The position numbers and the translations under genes were made by a program. Positions 1 to 6,308 of a stretch of DNA of 11,261 bases are shown piece by piece; position 1 is the stretch's first letter, and each line of letters starts with the position of its first letter. The notes below the pieces were generated by a model. It saw only the letters and a program-made list of their open reading frames with translations. It was not told the DNA's origin and ran no database searches. The stretch covers positions 1 through 11,261 of the forward strand of contig NZ_JAIWON010000127.1 of assembly GCF_020216885.1 (NCBI RefSeq). The letters run 5' to 3'. This stretch comes from Zymomonas sp. GTDB taxonomy: Bacteria; Pseudomonadota; Alphaproteobacteria; Sphingomonadales; Sphingomonadaceae.

Positions 1-1
1 G

Positions 2-52
2 ATTACTTCTGTTACGCAGGAAGGTGATCGCCGCATTCGTGTTGCGACATAA
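2..52 (+). other. ribE: N-terminal riboflavin synthase coding remnant ending in in-frame TAA
   Basis: Read in the same frame as the following ribE reading frame, bases 2-49 give ITSVTQEGDRRIRVAT, then TAA (50-52), then Tyr-Pro and the Met at 59. Riboflavin synthases of this group begin MFTGI followed by a short strand of exactly this character, leading into the SIACSGVCLTV block. The 16 residues therefore look like genuine N-terminal barrel sequence, cut off at its 5' end by the window edge. The reading is continuous with the gene apart from the one stop codon. It could be a true nonsense mutation, a sequencing error (one base separates TAA from several sense codons), or less likely the end of an upstream gene that happens to resemble RibE. 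Confidence 0.7.
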
Positions 53-58
53 TATCCT

Positions 59-589
59 ATGGATACAGTTCCTACCGGTTCCTCTATCGCCTGTTCCGGT
101 GTTTGTCTGACCGTTGTTGACAAAGGGACAACGCCCCGAAATTGGTTTGAGGTTACCGTTTCTGGCGAATCCGTTTCCCGCACGGCACCGGGACGTTGGG
201 AAAAAGGCCAAAAACTTAATCTGGAACGTGCCTTGAAAATAGGCGACGAATTGGGCGGCCATATCGTTACAGGTCATGTCGACGGCATCGGTAAAGTTGT
301 TTCGATTACGGCAGTCGGTGATTCCCATAATTTTCTGATTGAAGCCGGGTCTGAAGTTGCCCCACATATTGCAGAAAAAGGATCAGTCTCTCTCGACGGC
401 GTATCCCTTACGGTAAACGAAGTTAAAGATGTCGATGGCAAAGTGCTGTTTTCTATCAACATCATTCCTCACACCGCCGAAAAAACCACGCTCGGCGATT
501 TGAAAGCCGGTGATTTTGTCAATATCGAAATTGATGTTCTCTCGCGCTATCTTGCCAGAATGAATGCTTTAGGAAATGTCGCGGTATGA
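59..589 (+). CDS. ribE: Riboflavin synthase alpha chain (5'-incomplete or interrupted)
   Basis: This enzyme dismutates two 6,7-dimethyl-8-ribityllumazines into riboflavin and the pyrimidinedione that lumazine synthase reuses. Both lumazine-binding barrels are visible. Barrel 1 is partial: SIACSGVCLTV with the family Cys at residue 16, SGESVSRTAPG at about 36-45, and LGGHIVTGHVDG at about 65-76. Barrel 2 has DGVSLTVNEV (113-122), NIIPHTAEKTTLG (134-146) and NIEIDVLSRYLARM (155-168). From Met59 the product is 176 residues against about 200-210 for the family, and it lacks the MFTGI terminus that contributes to the active site. The missing part is encoded upstream in frame but separated by TAA at 50-52, so a product from Met59 is probably inactive; the true gene very likely starts before the window. 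Its TGA overlaps the ATG of the next gene (ATGA), which indicates one operon. Identity is secure; integrity is in doubt. Confidence 0.85.
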   Translation: MDTVPTGSSIACSGVCLTVVDKGTTPRNWFEVTVSGESVSRTAPGRWEKGQKLNLERALKIGDELGGHIVTGHVDGIGKVVSITAVGDSHNFLIEAGSEVAPHIAEKGSVSLDGVSLTVNEVKDVDGKVLFSINIIPHTAEKTTLGDLKAGDFVNIEIDVLSRYLARMNALGNVAV

Positions 590-1725
590 GTAAGAATACC
601 CCCATTGTAAAAGGATCGACCAAACGGCATCCTTTTCTATCTTCGGTTGAAGAGCTGATCGAAGAAGCACGGAATGGCCGAATATTTATTCTGGTTGATG
701 ATGAAGATCGTGAAAATGAAGGCGATCTGATTATTCCAGCACAGATGGCAACACCGGCGGCCATCAATTTTATGGCGACACATGGACGAGGTTTGGTCTG
801 CCTCGCCATGACGAAAGAACGCGTAACCAGTTTGGGTCTAGCCCCGATGTCACGCGAGAATAACGCGCCTTTGCAAACCGCTTTCACCGTTTCGATTGAA
901 GCCAAGGAAGGCGTTACCACCGGCATTTCTGCTGGCGACAGAGCGAGAACCATTGCGGTTGCTATCGACAGTTCCCGAGGTGCAGAAGACATTGTAACCC
1001 CCGGCCATGTTTTCCCCTTAGCGGCAAAACCAGGCGGCGTTCTGGTCAGGGCGGGTCATACGGAAGCCGCTGTTGATATTGCACGCTTGGCTGGCTTAAA
1101 TGCTTCCGGTGTTATCTGTGAGGTGATGAAAGAAGACGGGACAATGGCTCGTCTTGATGATCTAGTCACTTTTGCTCAAAGGCATAATATCAAGATAGGC
1201 ACTATCCGCGATTTGATCGCATGGCGGCGTGAACATGATAATAATGTCGAGTTGATTGAAGAAAAATCTTTCAACAGCCTTTATGGTGGTGATTGGCAAG
1301 CCATCCGTTTCAGAAACAAAGCGACCGGCAGCGAATCTTTGGCCTTGGTCAAAGGACAGATTTCAGCTGATGAACCGACCCTTGTTCGGATGCACGCTAT
1401 TGATCCTTTTAGCGATATGCTGGGTCAAACAGGTTCTCGGCAACAGCTTTTATCCCGTTCGATGGAAATCATTGCGGAAAAAGGGACTGGTGTCGTTGTT
1501 CTTGTTCAACGTTCACAGGAAAATAGTGCCGATAAAAGCTCTGTATGGGCTGCCAGCCGAAATCAGGAAACAATTCACCGCGATTATGGTATAGGCGCAC
1601 AAATTCTGGCGGAATTGGGCGTCAGAGATATGATTCTTCTGACGAACAGCCACCATATGCCTGTAGCCTTGGCCGGATATGGCCTTAACATAACAGGCGA
1701 ACAGCCTATTACCGAAGGAGCCTGA
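586..1725 (+). CDS. ribB: 3,4-dihydroxy-2-butanone 4-phosphate synthase fused to a degenerate GTP cyclohydrolase II-like domain
   Basis: The N-terminal domain (about residues 15-215) converts ribulose 5-phosphate to 3,4-dihydroxy-2-butanone 4-phosphate, the four-carbon precursor used by lumazine synthase. Its marks are the acidic metal-binding loop [10 protein letters not shown] (38-47), [12 protein letters not shown] (65-76), [20 protein letters not shown] (100-119), [20 protein letters not shown] (141-160) and the [12 protein letters not shown] segment (178-189). The C-terminal half (about 225-379) keeps the GTP cyclohydrolase II fold pattern: [11 protein letters not shown] near 267, [14 protein letters not shown] (333-346), and LLTN followed by AGYGLNITG. 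The three zinc cysteines are absent (GSRQQ replaces the usual Cys-x-Cys stretch) and the RGIGL catalytic loop is replaced by a Ser/Asn-rich stretch. It therefore resembles the RibBX-type hybrids known in Proteobacteria, and a separate RibA would be needed. Automated annotation may call it ribBA. It starts inside the ribE stop codon. Confidence 0.93.
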   Translation: MSKNTPIVKGSTKRHPFLSSVEELIEEARNGRIFILVDDEDRENEGDLIIPAQMATPAAINFMATHGRGLVCLAMTKERVTSLGLAPMSRENNAPLQTAFTVSIEAKEGVTTGISAGDRARTIAVAIDSSRGAEDIVTPGHVFPLAAKPGGVLVRAGHTEAAVDIARLAGLNASGVICEVMKEDGTMARLDDLVTFAQRHNIKIGTIRDLIAWRREHDNNVELIEEKSFNSLYGGDWQAIRFRNKATGSESLALVKGQISADEPTLVRMHAIDPFSDMLGQTGSRQQLLSRSMEIIAEKGTGVVVLVQRSQENSADKSSVWAASRNQETIHRDYGIGAQILAELGVRDMILLTNSHHMPVALAGYGLNITGEQPITEGA

Positions 1726-1726
1726 A

Positions 1727-2146
1727 ATGGCTAAATTCTTAATTGTCGAAGCACGTTTCTATAGCCATTTGAATGATATGCTGATTCAAGGTGCCAAACA
1801 GGCTATTGAAGCAGCCGGTCACGAATGTGAAGTCATCACGGTACCGGGCGCGCTCGAAATTCCGGCAGCCATTACTATGGCATCTGATACCGGTCTTTAT
1901 GATGCCTTTGTCGCTTTAGGCGTTGTTATTCGGGGCGAAACCTATCATTTCGAGATTGTGGCATCAGAAAGCGCCCGTGGTGTTATGGCTTTGACTTTAG
2001 ATGGTTTAGTGATCGGCAACGGTATTTTAACCGTCGAAAATGAACAGCAGGCCTTAGTTCGTGCTGATCCTCAACAAAAAAACAAAGGTGGGGATGCTGC
2101 CAAGGCGGCTGTTACCATGTTCAATCTCAAGAAAAAATTATCTTAA
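1727..2146 (+). CDS. ribH: 6,7-dimethyl-8-ribityllumazine synthase
   Basis: RibH condenses the four-carbon phosphate made by the preceding gene with 5-amino-6-ribitylaminouracil to give the substrate of riboflavin synthase. Family motifs are clear: ARFY (9-12) with the ring-stacking Phe, PGALEIP (40-46), [14 protein letters not shown] (65-78) with the catalytic His at 74, GNGILTVEN (97-105), and an Arg at 112 followed by NKGGDAA. At 139 residues it is slightly shorter than the usual 150-160 but has both termini of the flavodoxin-like core. A strong GAAGGAG ribosome-binding site (1714-1720) lies inside the end of the upstream gene, and the start codon is one base after that gene's TGA, so translation is probably coupled. 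A hairpin follows the stop, suggesting this is the last gene of the cluster. Confidence 0.96.
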   Translation: MAKFLIVEARFYSHLNDMLIQGAKQAIEAAGHECEVITVPGALEIPAAITMASDTGLYDAFVALGVVIRGETYHFEIVASESARGVMALTLDGLVIGNGILTVENEQQALVRADPQQKNKGGDAAKAAVTMFNLKKKLS

Positions 2147-2162
2147 ATATGAAAGGGATAGC

Positions 2163-2192
2163 GCCTGTTGTCTTATAATAAAGACGGCAGGC
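2163..2192 (+). terminator. Hairpin after ribH, probable terminator
   Basis: GCCTGTTGTCTT (2163-2174) pairs with AAGACGGCAGGC (2181-2192) in a 12-bp stem with two adjacent T-G wobbles and a 6-nt loop. It starts 16 bases after the ribH stop. The following sequence is pyrimidine-rich (CTCCCTATCTTTCC) but has no pure T run, so it is a weaker intrinsic terminator or a Rho or stability hairpin. Confidence 0.6.
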
Positions 2193-2206
2193 CTCCCTAT
2201 CTTTCC

Positions 2207-2237
2207 AATGACATCTGTCATTTTACTCTGACTGTCA
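2207..2237. promoter_or_regulatory. Two TGAC/GTCA palindromes, candidate operator
   Basis: AATGACA (2207-2213), TC, TGTCATT (2216-2222) is a perfect 7-bp dyad. A second dyad, TGAC-T-GTCA, lies at 2229-2237, with centres about 18-19 bp apart. CTGTCAT occurs in both, so the arrangement also contains a direct repeat. The pair lies some 40-60 bases upstream of a -35-like TTGACC in front of the COQ9-family gene. Which protein would bind is unknown. The first dyad is followed by TTTT, so it could instead be a second weak terminator for the rib operon, although a 2-nt loop disfavours that. Confidence 0.4.
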
Positions 2238-2272
2238 TGAAAAACTTCATCTAAAATTCACCGCTAATATGT

Positions 2273-2310
2273 TGACCTTTTTTCCAGTAATAGCAGTATT
2301 ACAAAGGTCA
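2273..2310 (+). promoter_or_regulatory. Candidate promoter inside an imperfect palindrome, upstream of the COQ9-family gene
   Basis: TTGACC (2273-2278) and TATTAC (2297-2302) are 18 bases apart and resemble a sigma-70 -35/-10 pair. The same stretch folds: TGACCTTT (2274-2281) pairs with AAAGGTCA (2303-2310). After a 5-nt one-sided bulge, GTAATA (2287-2292) pairs with TATTAC (2297-2302) around a GCAG loop. Symmetry covering both promoter boxes suggests either a repressor site or, if transcription starts further upstream, an RNA hairpin in the leader about 45 bases before the start codon. Confidence 0.45.
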
Positions 2311-2355
2311 CTTTATTGAATTAAAGAGACGTCCTCTAGGCTGTGAAGGATTATT

Positions 2356-3036
2356 ATGACAGATTCCTCTCCGTCGGGCAGCAATCCCGATGAAATGACC
2401 TTGGATGAAATAAGACAAGCCATTGCTCCAAGCCTTCCCGAACATGTAGCATTTGATGGTTGGAGCGATCAGGCTCTGGCGTTAGCCGCTTACCAGCATA
2501 AAATTCCGATTGAGAGAGCGAGACTAGCCTTTCATGACGGCCGTATTCAGATGATAGATGCGTGGTTTGACTCTGTCGACAAAGCCTTGATTGAAAAAAC
2601 CAAAAGCTTGCCATTAGATGACATGCGAGTGAGAGACCAAGTTCAGACTTTGATTATGGCACGCCTCGAGATTATGCAGCCTTATCGTGAGGCGCTGCGG
2701 CGAGCCTTAAGCATTTTAGTAATGCCAAGCCATGTGCCTCATTCATCTCAGCTTAGCTGGCATGCGGCTGATCTGATCTGGAAGCTAGCGGGTGATAAAT
2801 CGACTGATTTTTCCTATTATACCCGTCGGTTGTCACTGGATGCCATTTATATGGCGACTTTATACGTCTATCTTGATGACAAAGATCCTGAACTCGCTAA
2901 TACCCGCCAATTTTTAGCCAGACGGATCGGTAATTTTATGAAAATTCATAAAATTAAAAGCTGGTTCAAACGTTCAGAAGACAGCAAATTTTCATTCTCC
3001 CGCTTATTGGGACGCTTGCGTTACCCAAGCAAATAA
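2356..3036 (+). CDS. COQ9-family ubiquinone biosynthesis accessory protein
   Basis: The 226-residue product carries the COQ9 family signature at about 134-175: SWHAADLIWKLAGDKSTDF followed by a Tyr-Thr-Arg-Arg segment and an Ala-Thr-Leu-Tyr-x-Tyr-Leu-Asp-Asp helix. Residues about 30-80 would form the TetR-like helical N-terminal part seen in the COQ9 fold. In mitochondria COQ9 binds lipid and partners the COQ7 hydroxylase in ubiquinone synthesis; the bacterial homologue is expected to be a soluble or peripheral inner-membrane protein with a similar role, which is inference here. The first 15 residues are Ser/Pro-rich and the last 35 strongly basic, compatible with membrane contact. GAAGGA (2345-2350) sits well placed before the ATG. 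It appears to be transcribed alone, from the dyad-rich gap before it to the hairpin after it. Confidence 0.85.
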   Translation: MTDSSPSGSNPDEMTLDEIRQAIAPSLPEHVAFDGWSDQALALAAYQHKIPIERARLAFHDGRIQMIDAWFDSVDKALIEKTKSLPLDDMRVRDQVQTLIMARLEIMQPYREALRRALSILVMPSHVPHSSQLSWHAADLIWKLAGDKSTDFSYYTRRLSLDAIYMATLYVYLDDKDPELANTRQFLARRIGNFMKIHKIKSWFKRSEDSKFSFSRLLGRLRYPSK

Positions 3037-3045
3037 TCTCCTAAT

Positions 3046-3081
3046 CGAGTAAGAAAGGCCATATTTTATGGCCTTTACTCG
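3046..3081. terminator. Shared hairpin between convergent COQ9-family gene and LysR gene
   Basis: AAAGGCCAT (3054-3062) pairs with ATGGCCTTT (3068-3076) around an ATTTT loop. The stem continues after a 3-nt bulge with CGAGT (3046-3050) against ACTCG (3077-3081). It lies 9 bases after the stop of the + strand gene and includes the TAA of the minus-strand LysR gene (3075-3077). No clean T run follows on either side, so termination strength is uncertain, but position and stem suggest use in both directions. Confidence 0.65.
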
Positions 3082-4034
3082 AAGGGGGGATGCAATTCAT
3101 TCCACCAATGACGTTCCATTTTGCCGACGACCCAAGGGGCTTTCTGAAAACGCTGGGCTAAAAAGCCAAGCAATGCCCGCACCCTTGCCGGACGCGCCCG
3201 TCCCGGTGGGGTCAAAAGGAACATCCCGTAAGGCGGTATCGTCCATTCAGGGAATAATTCTTCTAAAACGCCATCCCGCAATGCTTGCCAGATGAAAAAT
3301 TCCGGTTGGCAAGCGATGCCGATTCCTGACAGCAAAGGCCCCATGGCAACATCACCATTATCGACATGAACACGGCCATCTACCTTAACCTCTACTCGCC
3401 CCTCTTCTGGATGAGAAAAGCGCCAGATATGGGGATGCTCGATATGGGAATAAATAATAACTTCATGTTGGCTCAATTCGCGTGGATGCGTTGGACGGCC
3501 ATGACGATCCAAATAGGCGCGTGATGCCACGACAGGCCGCCGAATGGAAAATAAACGCCGCGCCCGCAAAGAAGAATCAGGAAGGTCACCCATTCTCAAA
3601 GCGATATCAAAGCCTTCGGCGATAACATCGACTCTGGAATCACTTAAATGAAGATCAATACCGACCCGAGGATATTCTGCTAAAAATTCAGGAAGAATGG
3701 GTCCCAAAGCCTGAATACCAAAAGAAATAGGCGATGCGATCCTGACGACACCATAAGGGTTATTGGCATCTTCAGAAACTTCCGCTTCAATCGCTTCACC
3801 TTCTTCCAATAAATGAGTCGCGCGTGTCAAAGCGACGCGCCCGCTTTCGGTCAAAGATAAATGGCGGGAGGTTCTATGAAGAAGAGAGGTTCCCATTCTT
3901 TCTTCTAGTCGGGAAATCGCTTTTGATACTGTCCCTTTTGACAACCCCAGAGCTAAGGCTGCCTTTGAAAAAGAATTTGATTCAGCCACTTTGGCAAAGA
4001 TAGCCCAAGCTTCGAAATCAGGCAGATGGCGCAT
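3075..4034 (-). CDS. LysR-family transcriptional regulator
   Basis: The 319-residue protein has the N-terminal winged helix-turn-helix of LysR regulators at about residues 5-65: a SFSKAALALGLSKGTVSKAI recognition region (21-40), then LEERMG and the LSLTESG wing (59-65). A linker helix leads into a periplasmic-binding-like effector domain from about residue 95 (YGVVRIASP) to 300. The style of that domain (DIALRMGDLPDSSLRARRL, then VVASRAYLDRHG) is typical of the large CrgA/DsdC-like branch, whose effectors cannot be predicted from sequence. It is divergent from the small hypothetical gene at 4288 and convergent with the COQ9-family gene. A palindrome 27-38 bases upstream of its start suggests autoregulation. 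Its target is unknown; the shared 253-nt region makes the divergent gene the first candidate. Confidence 0.93.
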   Translation of the reverse strand: MRHLPDFEAWAIFAKVAESNSFSKAALALGLSKGTVSKAISRLEERMGTSLLHRTSRHLSLTESGRVALTRATHLLEEGEAIEAEVSEDANNPYGVVRIASPISFGIQALGPILPEFLAEYPRVGIDLHLSDSRVDVIAEGFDIALRMGDLPDSSLRARRLFSIRRPVVASRAYLDRHGRPTHPRELSQHEVIIYSHIEHPHIWRFSHPEEGRVEVKVDGRVHVDNGDVAMGPLLSGIGIACQPEFFIWQALRDGVLEELFPEWTIPPYGMFLLTPPGRARPARVRALLGFLAQRFQKAPWVVGKMERHWWNELHPPFE

Positions 4035-4287
4035 GGCCGTTTCACTTTACTTGTCCATTTACAGGAACCTGTCTGTTCAACATGGTGACCTTATTGACAA
4101 GGAAAAAAGCTGTTTATTCCTTAAAAATTGGCATAAAATACGACAACATTAGCAAAAAGGCATTATTTTACCTTTTTGATAAATATTGTGGTAAGGAATC
4201 CCCCTTTATAAAAGGGAATCTAGCCTCAATCGGCCTTCCGGATACTCTCTTGTCACGCATGGCTGATACTGATTGTAGAAGGGTGTT
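4035..4287. other. AT-rich intergenic region between LysR gene and hypothetical gene
   Basis: Besides the palindrome at 4061-4072, this 253-nt stretch holds a perfect -35-like TTGACA (4094-4099, +) with no good -10 at standard spacing. It has an 8-bp dyad CAAAAAGG/CCTTTTTG (4153-4160, 4171-4178), and a CCCTTT-ATA-AAAGGG hairpin (4202-4216) overlapping two GGAATC direct repeats (4195-4200, 4215-4220). A 69-codon frame (4082-4291) crosses it and overlaps the next gene by ATGA, but its AT-rich composition and lack of recognisable motifs argue against a gene. The region most likely contains promoters for both flanking genes. Confidence 0.5.
4051..4080 (-). promoter_or_regulatory. Palindrome upstream of the LysR gene, candidate operator
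   Basis: ACAGG-AA-CCTGT (4061-4072) is a perfect 5-bp dyad. It is flanked symmetrically by the related half-sites TTGTCC (4051-4056) and GTTCAA (4075-4080; TTGAAC on the other strand). The block sits just upstream of the minus-strand start at 4034, where LysR proteins usually bind for autoregulation and divergent control. I could not place a convincing -35/-10 pair for the regulator. Confidence 0.45.
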
Positions 4288-4719
4288 ATGATAATCCAAG
4301 ACGATAAAAAGAAGATATTCTCTGCTGTAAATACATCTGAAAAATGGCTAATTGACCATAATACAGATCAAAAAACGCCCTTAGCTACGGGACATTTCAG
4401 TCAGCTTGAATGGGATGTCATCTATTTAGGGTTAAGGGAAGCTAAGTTAAAACACCGGAAAACATATAAGAGAGCGACCAGAAAACCCAATGGTCTCCGC
4501 CGGTTCTGGCATTGGATGACAGGTATCGAGCCGCCCAAAAATTTGGCCGATGAAAAACTTGAAGCGCTGCGCTCTTTTGCTTTCGCCCGCGCCCGCAAAG
4601 AAGATCATCACCATCTGGAAAAACAGCTGAACCATCACGGCTATAACGCCCAACAAATAAAGACAATTGCCTCTTTGACAGCAGGAAAAAGACTGTCACG
4701 ACATCACGGCTACAAATAA
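4288..4719 (+). CDS. Small basic hypothetical protein
   Basis: I do not recognise a named family. The 143-residue product is soluble-looking, has no signal peptide or membrane segment, and is rich in Lys, Arg and His. The centre has a compact block RRFWHWMTGIEPPKNLADEK (71-90) followed by LEALRSFAFARAR, with a plausible amphipathic helix. I believe similar small proteins of unknown function with a Leu-Ala-Asp-x-x-Leu-Glu-Ala-Leu-Arg segment occur in sphingomonads, but I cannot verify this. The tail is His-rich (EDHHHLEKQLNHHGYN). Start support is moderate: GAAGGG at 4278-4283 before the ATG. A perfect terminator begins at its stop codon, so it is probably a single-gene unit. Possible roles include nucleic-acid binding, from charge only. 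Confidence 0.75.
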   Translation: MIIQDDKKKIFSAVNTSEKWLIDHNTDQKTPLATGHFSQLEWDVIYLGLREAKLKHRKTYKRATRKPNGLRRFWHWMTGIEPPKNLADEKLEALRSFAFARARKEDHHHLEKQLNHHGYNAQQIKTIASLTAGKRLSRHHGYK

Positions 4720-4746
4720 AAAACGGGAAGTTTATTCCCGTTTTTT
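4718..4746. terminator. Strong bidirectional intrinsic terminator
   Basis: AAAAAACGGGAA (4718-4729) pairs perfectly with TTCCCGTTTTTT (4735-4746) around a GTTTA loop. The stem has a CGGG core with a six-base T run on the + strand and an equal T run on the minus strand. It overlaps the TAA of the hypothetical gene and lies 11 bases beyond the trpE stop, so it can end transcription from both sides. Confidence 0.93.
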
Positions 4747-4757
4747 ATCTTTAGTTT

Positions 4758-6308
4758 TTAGGCCTTAGCTGATTGTTTCAGCAGAATATCGTTCTGGGTA
4801 AAGGCATCTTGCGCCGCAGCGATTAAAGCCCCTGCTTTGGCTTCACATTCCCGTTGTTCCGAGGCAGGATCACTATCTGCAACAATACCTGCACCCGCCT
4901 TTATATGAAGAACACCGTCTTTCAAAATAGCGGTTCTTAGAACGATACAGCTATCCATATCACCATTAGGTGAAAAATAACCGACGCCACCAGAATAAGG
5001 CCCGCGGGTCTCGGGTTCTAATTCCGCAATAATTTCACATGCCCGAACCTTTGGCGCGCCCGAAACGGTGCCAGCTGGAAAACCGGCAAAAAGTGCATCA
5101 AGCGCGTCTTTATCCGGCCTAATTTTACCGACCACATTCGAAACCACATGCATCACATGGCTGTAATATTCGATACTAAAGGAATCGGTAACCTTGACGC
5201 TACCCGCTTGAGAAACTCGACCGACATCATTTCGGCCAAGATCTAACAGCATTAAATGTTCAGCCCTTTCCTTGGGATCTTTTAACAAAGATTCGCGCAA
5301 GGTCTGATCTTCGAAACTGTTACGGCCTCTCGGTCTGGTTCCAGCCAACGGTCGGATTGTAACCTCGCCATTTTGTAACTTGACCAAAATTTCAGGACTA
5401 GACCCGACCAAAGAAAATCCCGGAAAATCAAGAAAATAGAGGAATGGAGACGGATTGATTCGACGCAAAGAACGATAAAGTGCCATCGGAGGCAAAGGAA
5501 AATCTACCGTAAAGCGCTGTGCTGGAACGATCTGAAAAATATCGCCAGCCTTAATATATTCCTTGGCCTGAACAACAATATCTTCATAGGCTTCAGGAGG
5601 CATTGCCCGCTTTATTTCAGGCAAATGATCGACTTTAATAGCGGGCAAGGATGGAATTGGTTCCTTCAGAATATCCGTGATATTCTGGAGAGCCTCCAAG
5701 GCCTTAGCCACTTTTTGTTCTGGGCTTCCTGCACCGTCTGGCCAGACAGGTGCGATCATATAAAGCGCATCAGTCACCTGATCGAAAACCAGAAATAACG
5801 TTGGCCTGACGAAAAGCATATCAGGCACATTCAAAGGATCAAATTTCGGCCTTGGAAGTTTCTCGACAAGGCCGACCGTTTCATAAGAAAAATAGCCGAC
5901 CAAACTGCTAATAGAGGAAGGCAGCTCAGATGGAATATCCATCTGGCAAGAGGCGACTAATTGGCGCATCGCCGATAAAGAATCACCCTCAACCGGAGAG
6001 AAATCATCGTGATTTTGTAACCAATTGCGATTGATTTCTGCCTTGTCTCCAACAGCTTTAAAAACGAGATCAGGTGCAAGTCCGATAAAAGAATAGCGCC
6101 CCCGATTACTTCCGCCCTCAACCGATTCCAGCAAGAAGTCGCCGCGTCCTGACTGATGCGCGCGCAGCATAACACCAACAGGCGTATCAATATCAGTGAT
6201 ACGTTTCCGCCAAAGCAAGGCCGCTTTGCCTTGCTTTAGTTTTTCCAGCGCATCTTTGTCGCTGTCCTGCCCGTTATTTTCTTTCCCGATTGTTATTCTG
6301 GGTTTCAC
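4758..6308 (-). CDS. trpE: Anthranilate synthase component I
   Basis: TrpE makes anthranilate from chorismate, using ammonia supplied by the TrpG glutaminase subunit; it is the first committed step of tryptophan synthesis in the cytoplasm. The N-terminal domain has the LLES motif (59-62) and RGRYSFIG (69-76), elements linked to tryptophan feedback binding. The chorismate-binding domain (about 235-500) shows GDIFQIVPAQRF (255-266), IRPLAGTRPRG (318-328), LDLGRNDVGRV (355-365), AGFPAGTVSGAPKVRACEII (408-427) and GAGIVADSDPASEQRECEAK (472-491). The 516-residue length is normal. Its start is GTG (6306-6308), overlapping the TGA of ppiD as GTGA, so expression is probably coupled to ppiD with no room for a trp leader attenuator in front. 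A terminator follows directly, so trpG is not in this transcript. Confidence 0.97.
   Translation of the reverse strand: MKPRITIGKENNGQDSDKDALEKLKQGKAALLWRKRITDIDTPVGVMLRAHQSGRGDFLLESVEGGSNRGRYSFIGLAPDLVFKAVGDKAEINRNWLQNHDDFSPVEGDSLSAMRQLVASCQMDIPSELPSSISSLVGYFSYETVGLVEKLPRPKFDPLNVPDMLFVRPTLFLVFDQVTDALYMIAPVWPDGAGSPEQKVAKALEALQNITDILKEPIPSLPAIKVDHLPEIKRAMPPEAYEDIVVQAKEYIKAGDIFQIVPAQRFTVDFPLPPMALYRSLRRINPSPFLYFLDFPGFSLVGSSPEILVKLQNGEVTIRPLAGTRPRGRNSFEDQTLRESLLKDPKERAEHLMLLDLGRNDVGRVSQAGSVKVTDSFSIEYYSHVMHVVSNVVGKIRPDKDALDALFAGFPAGTVSGAPKVRACEIIAELEPETRGPYSGGVGYFSPNGDMDSCIVLRTAILKDGVLHIKAGAGIVADSDPASEQRECEAKAGALIAAAQDAFTQNDILLKQSAKA

Noticed and set aside
519..992. 157-codon minus-strand frame across ribE/ribB
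   Set aside because: Antisense shadow of conserved RibB sequence, with no family resemblance of its own.
1256..1594. 112-codon frame inside the C-terminal half of ribB
   Set aside because: Out-of-frame shadow; the in-frame translation carries the conserved cyclohydrolase-like fold motifs.
3068..3295. 75-codon + strand frame at the end of the LysR gene
   Set aside because: It lies almost wholly antisense to the conserved LysR effector domain and begins inside the shared hairpin.
4195..4220. GGAATC direct repeats around CCCTTT-ATA-AAAGGG as a possible insertion footprint
   Set aside because: Too short, with no element between the repeats and no transposase remnant; better read as a small hairpin in a promoter region.
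4082..4291. 69-codon frame whose TGA overlaps the ATG of the 4288 gene
   Set aside because: No recognisable motif, no good ribosome-binding site, Lys- and AT-rich composition matching non-coding DNA, and it spans the likely promoter dyads; the ATGA overlap alone is not enough.
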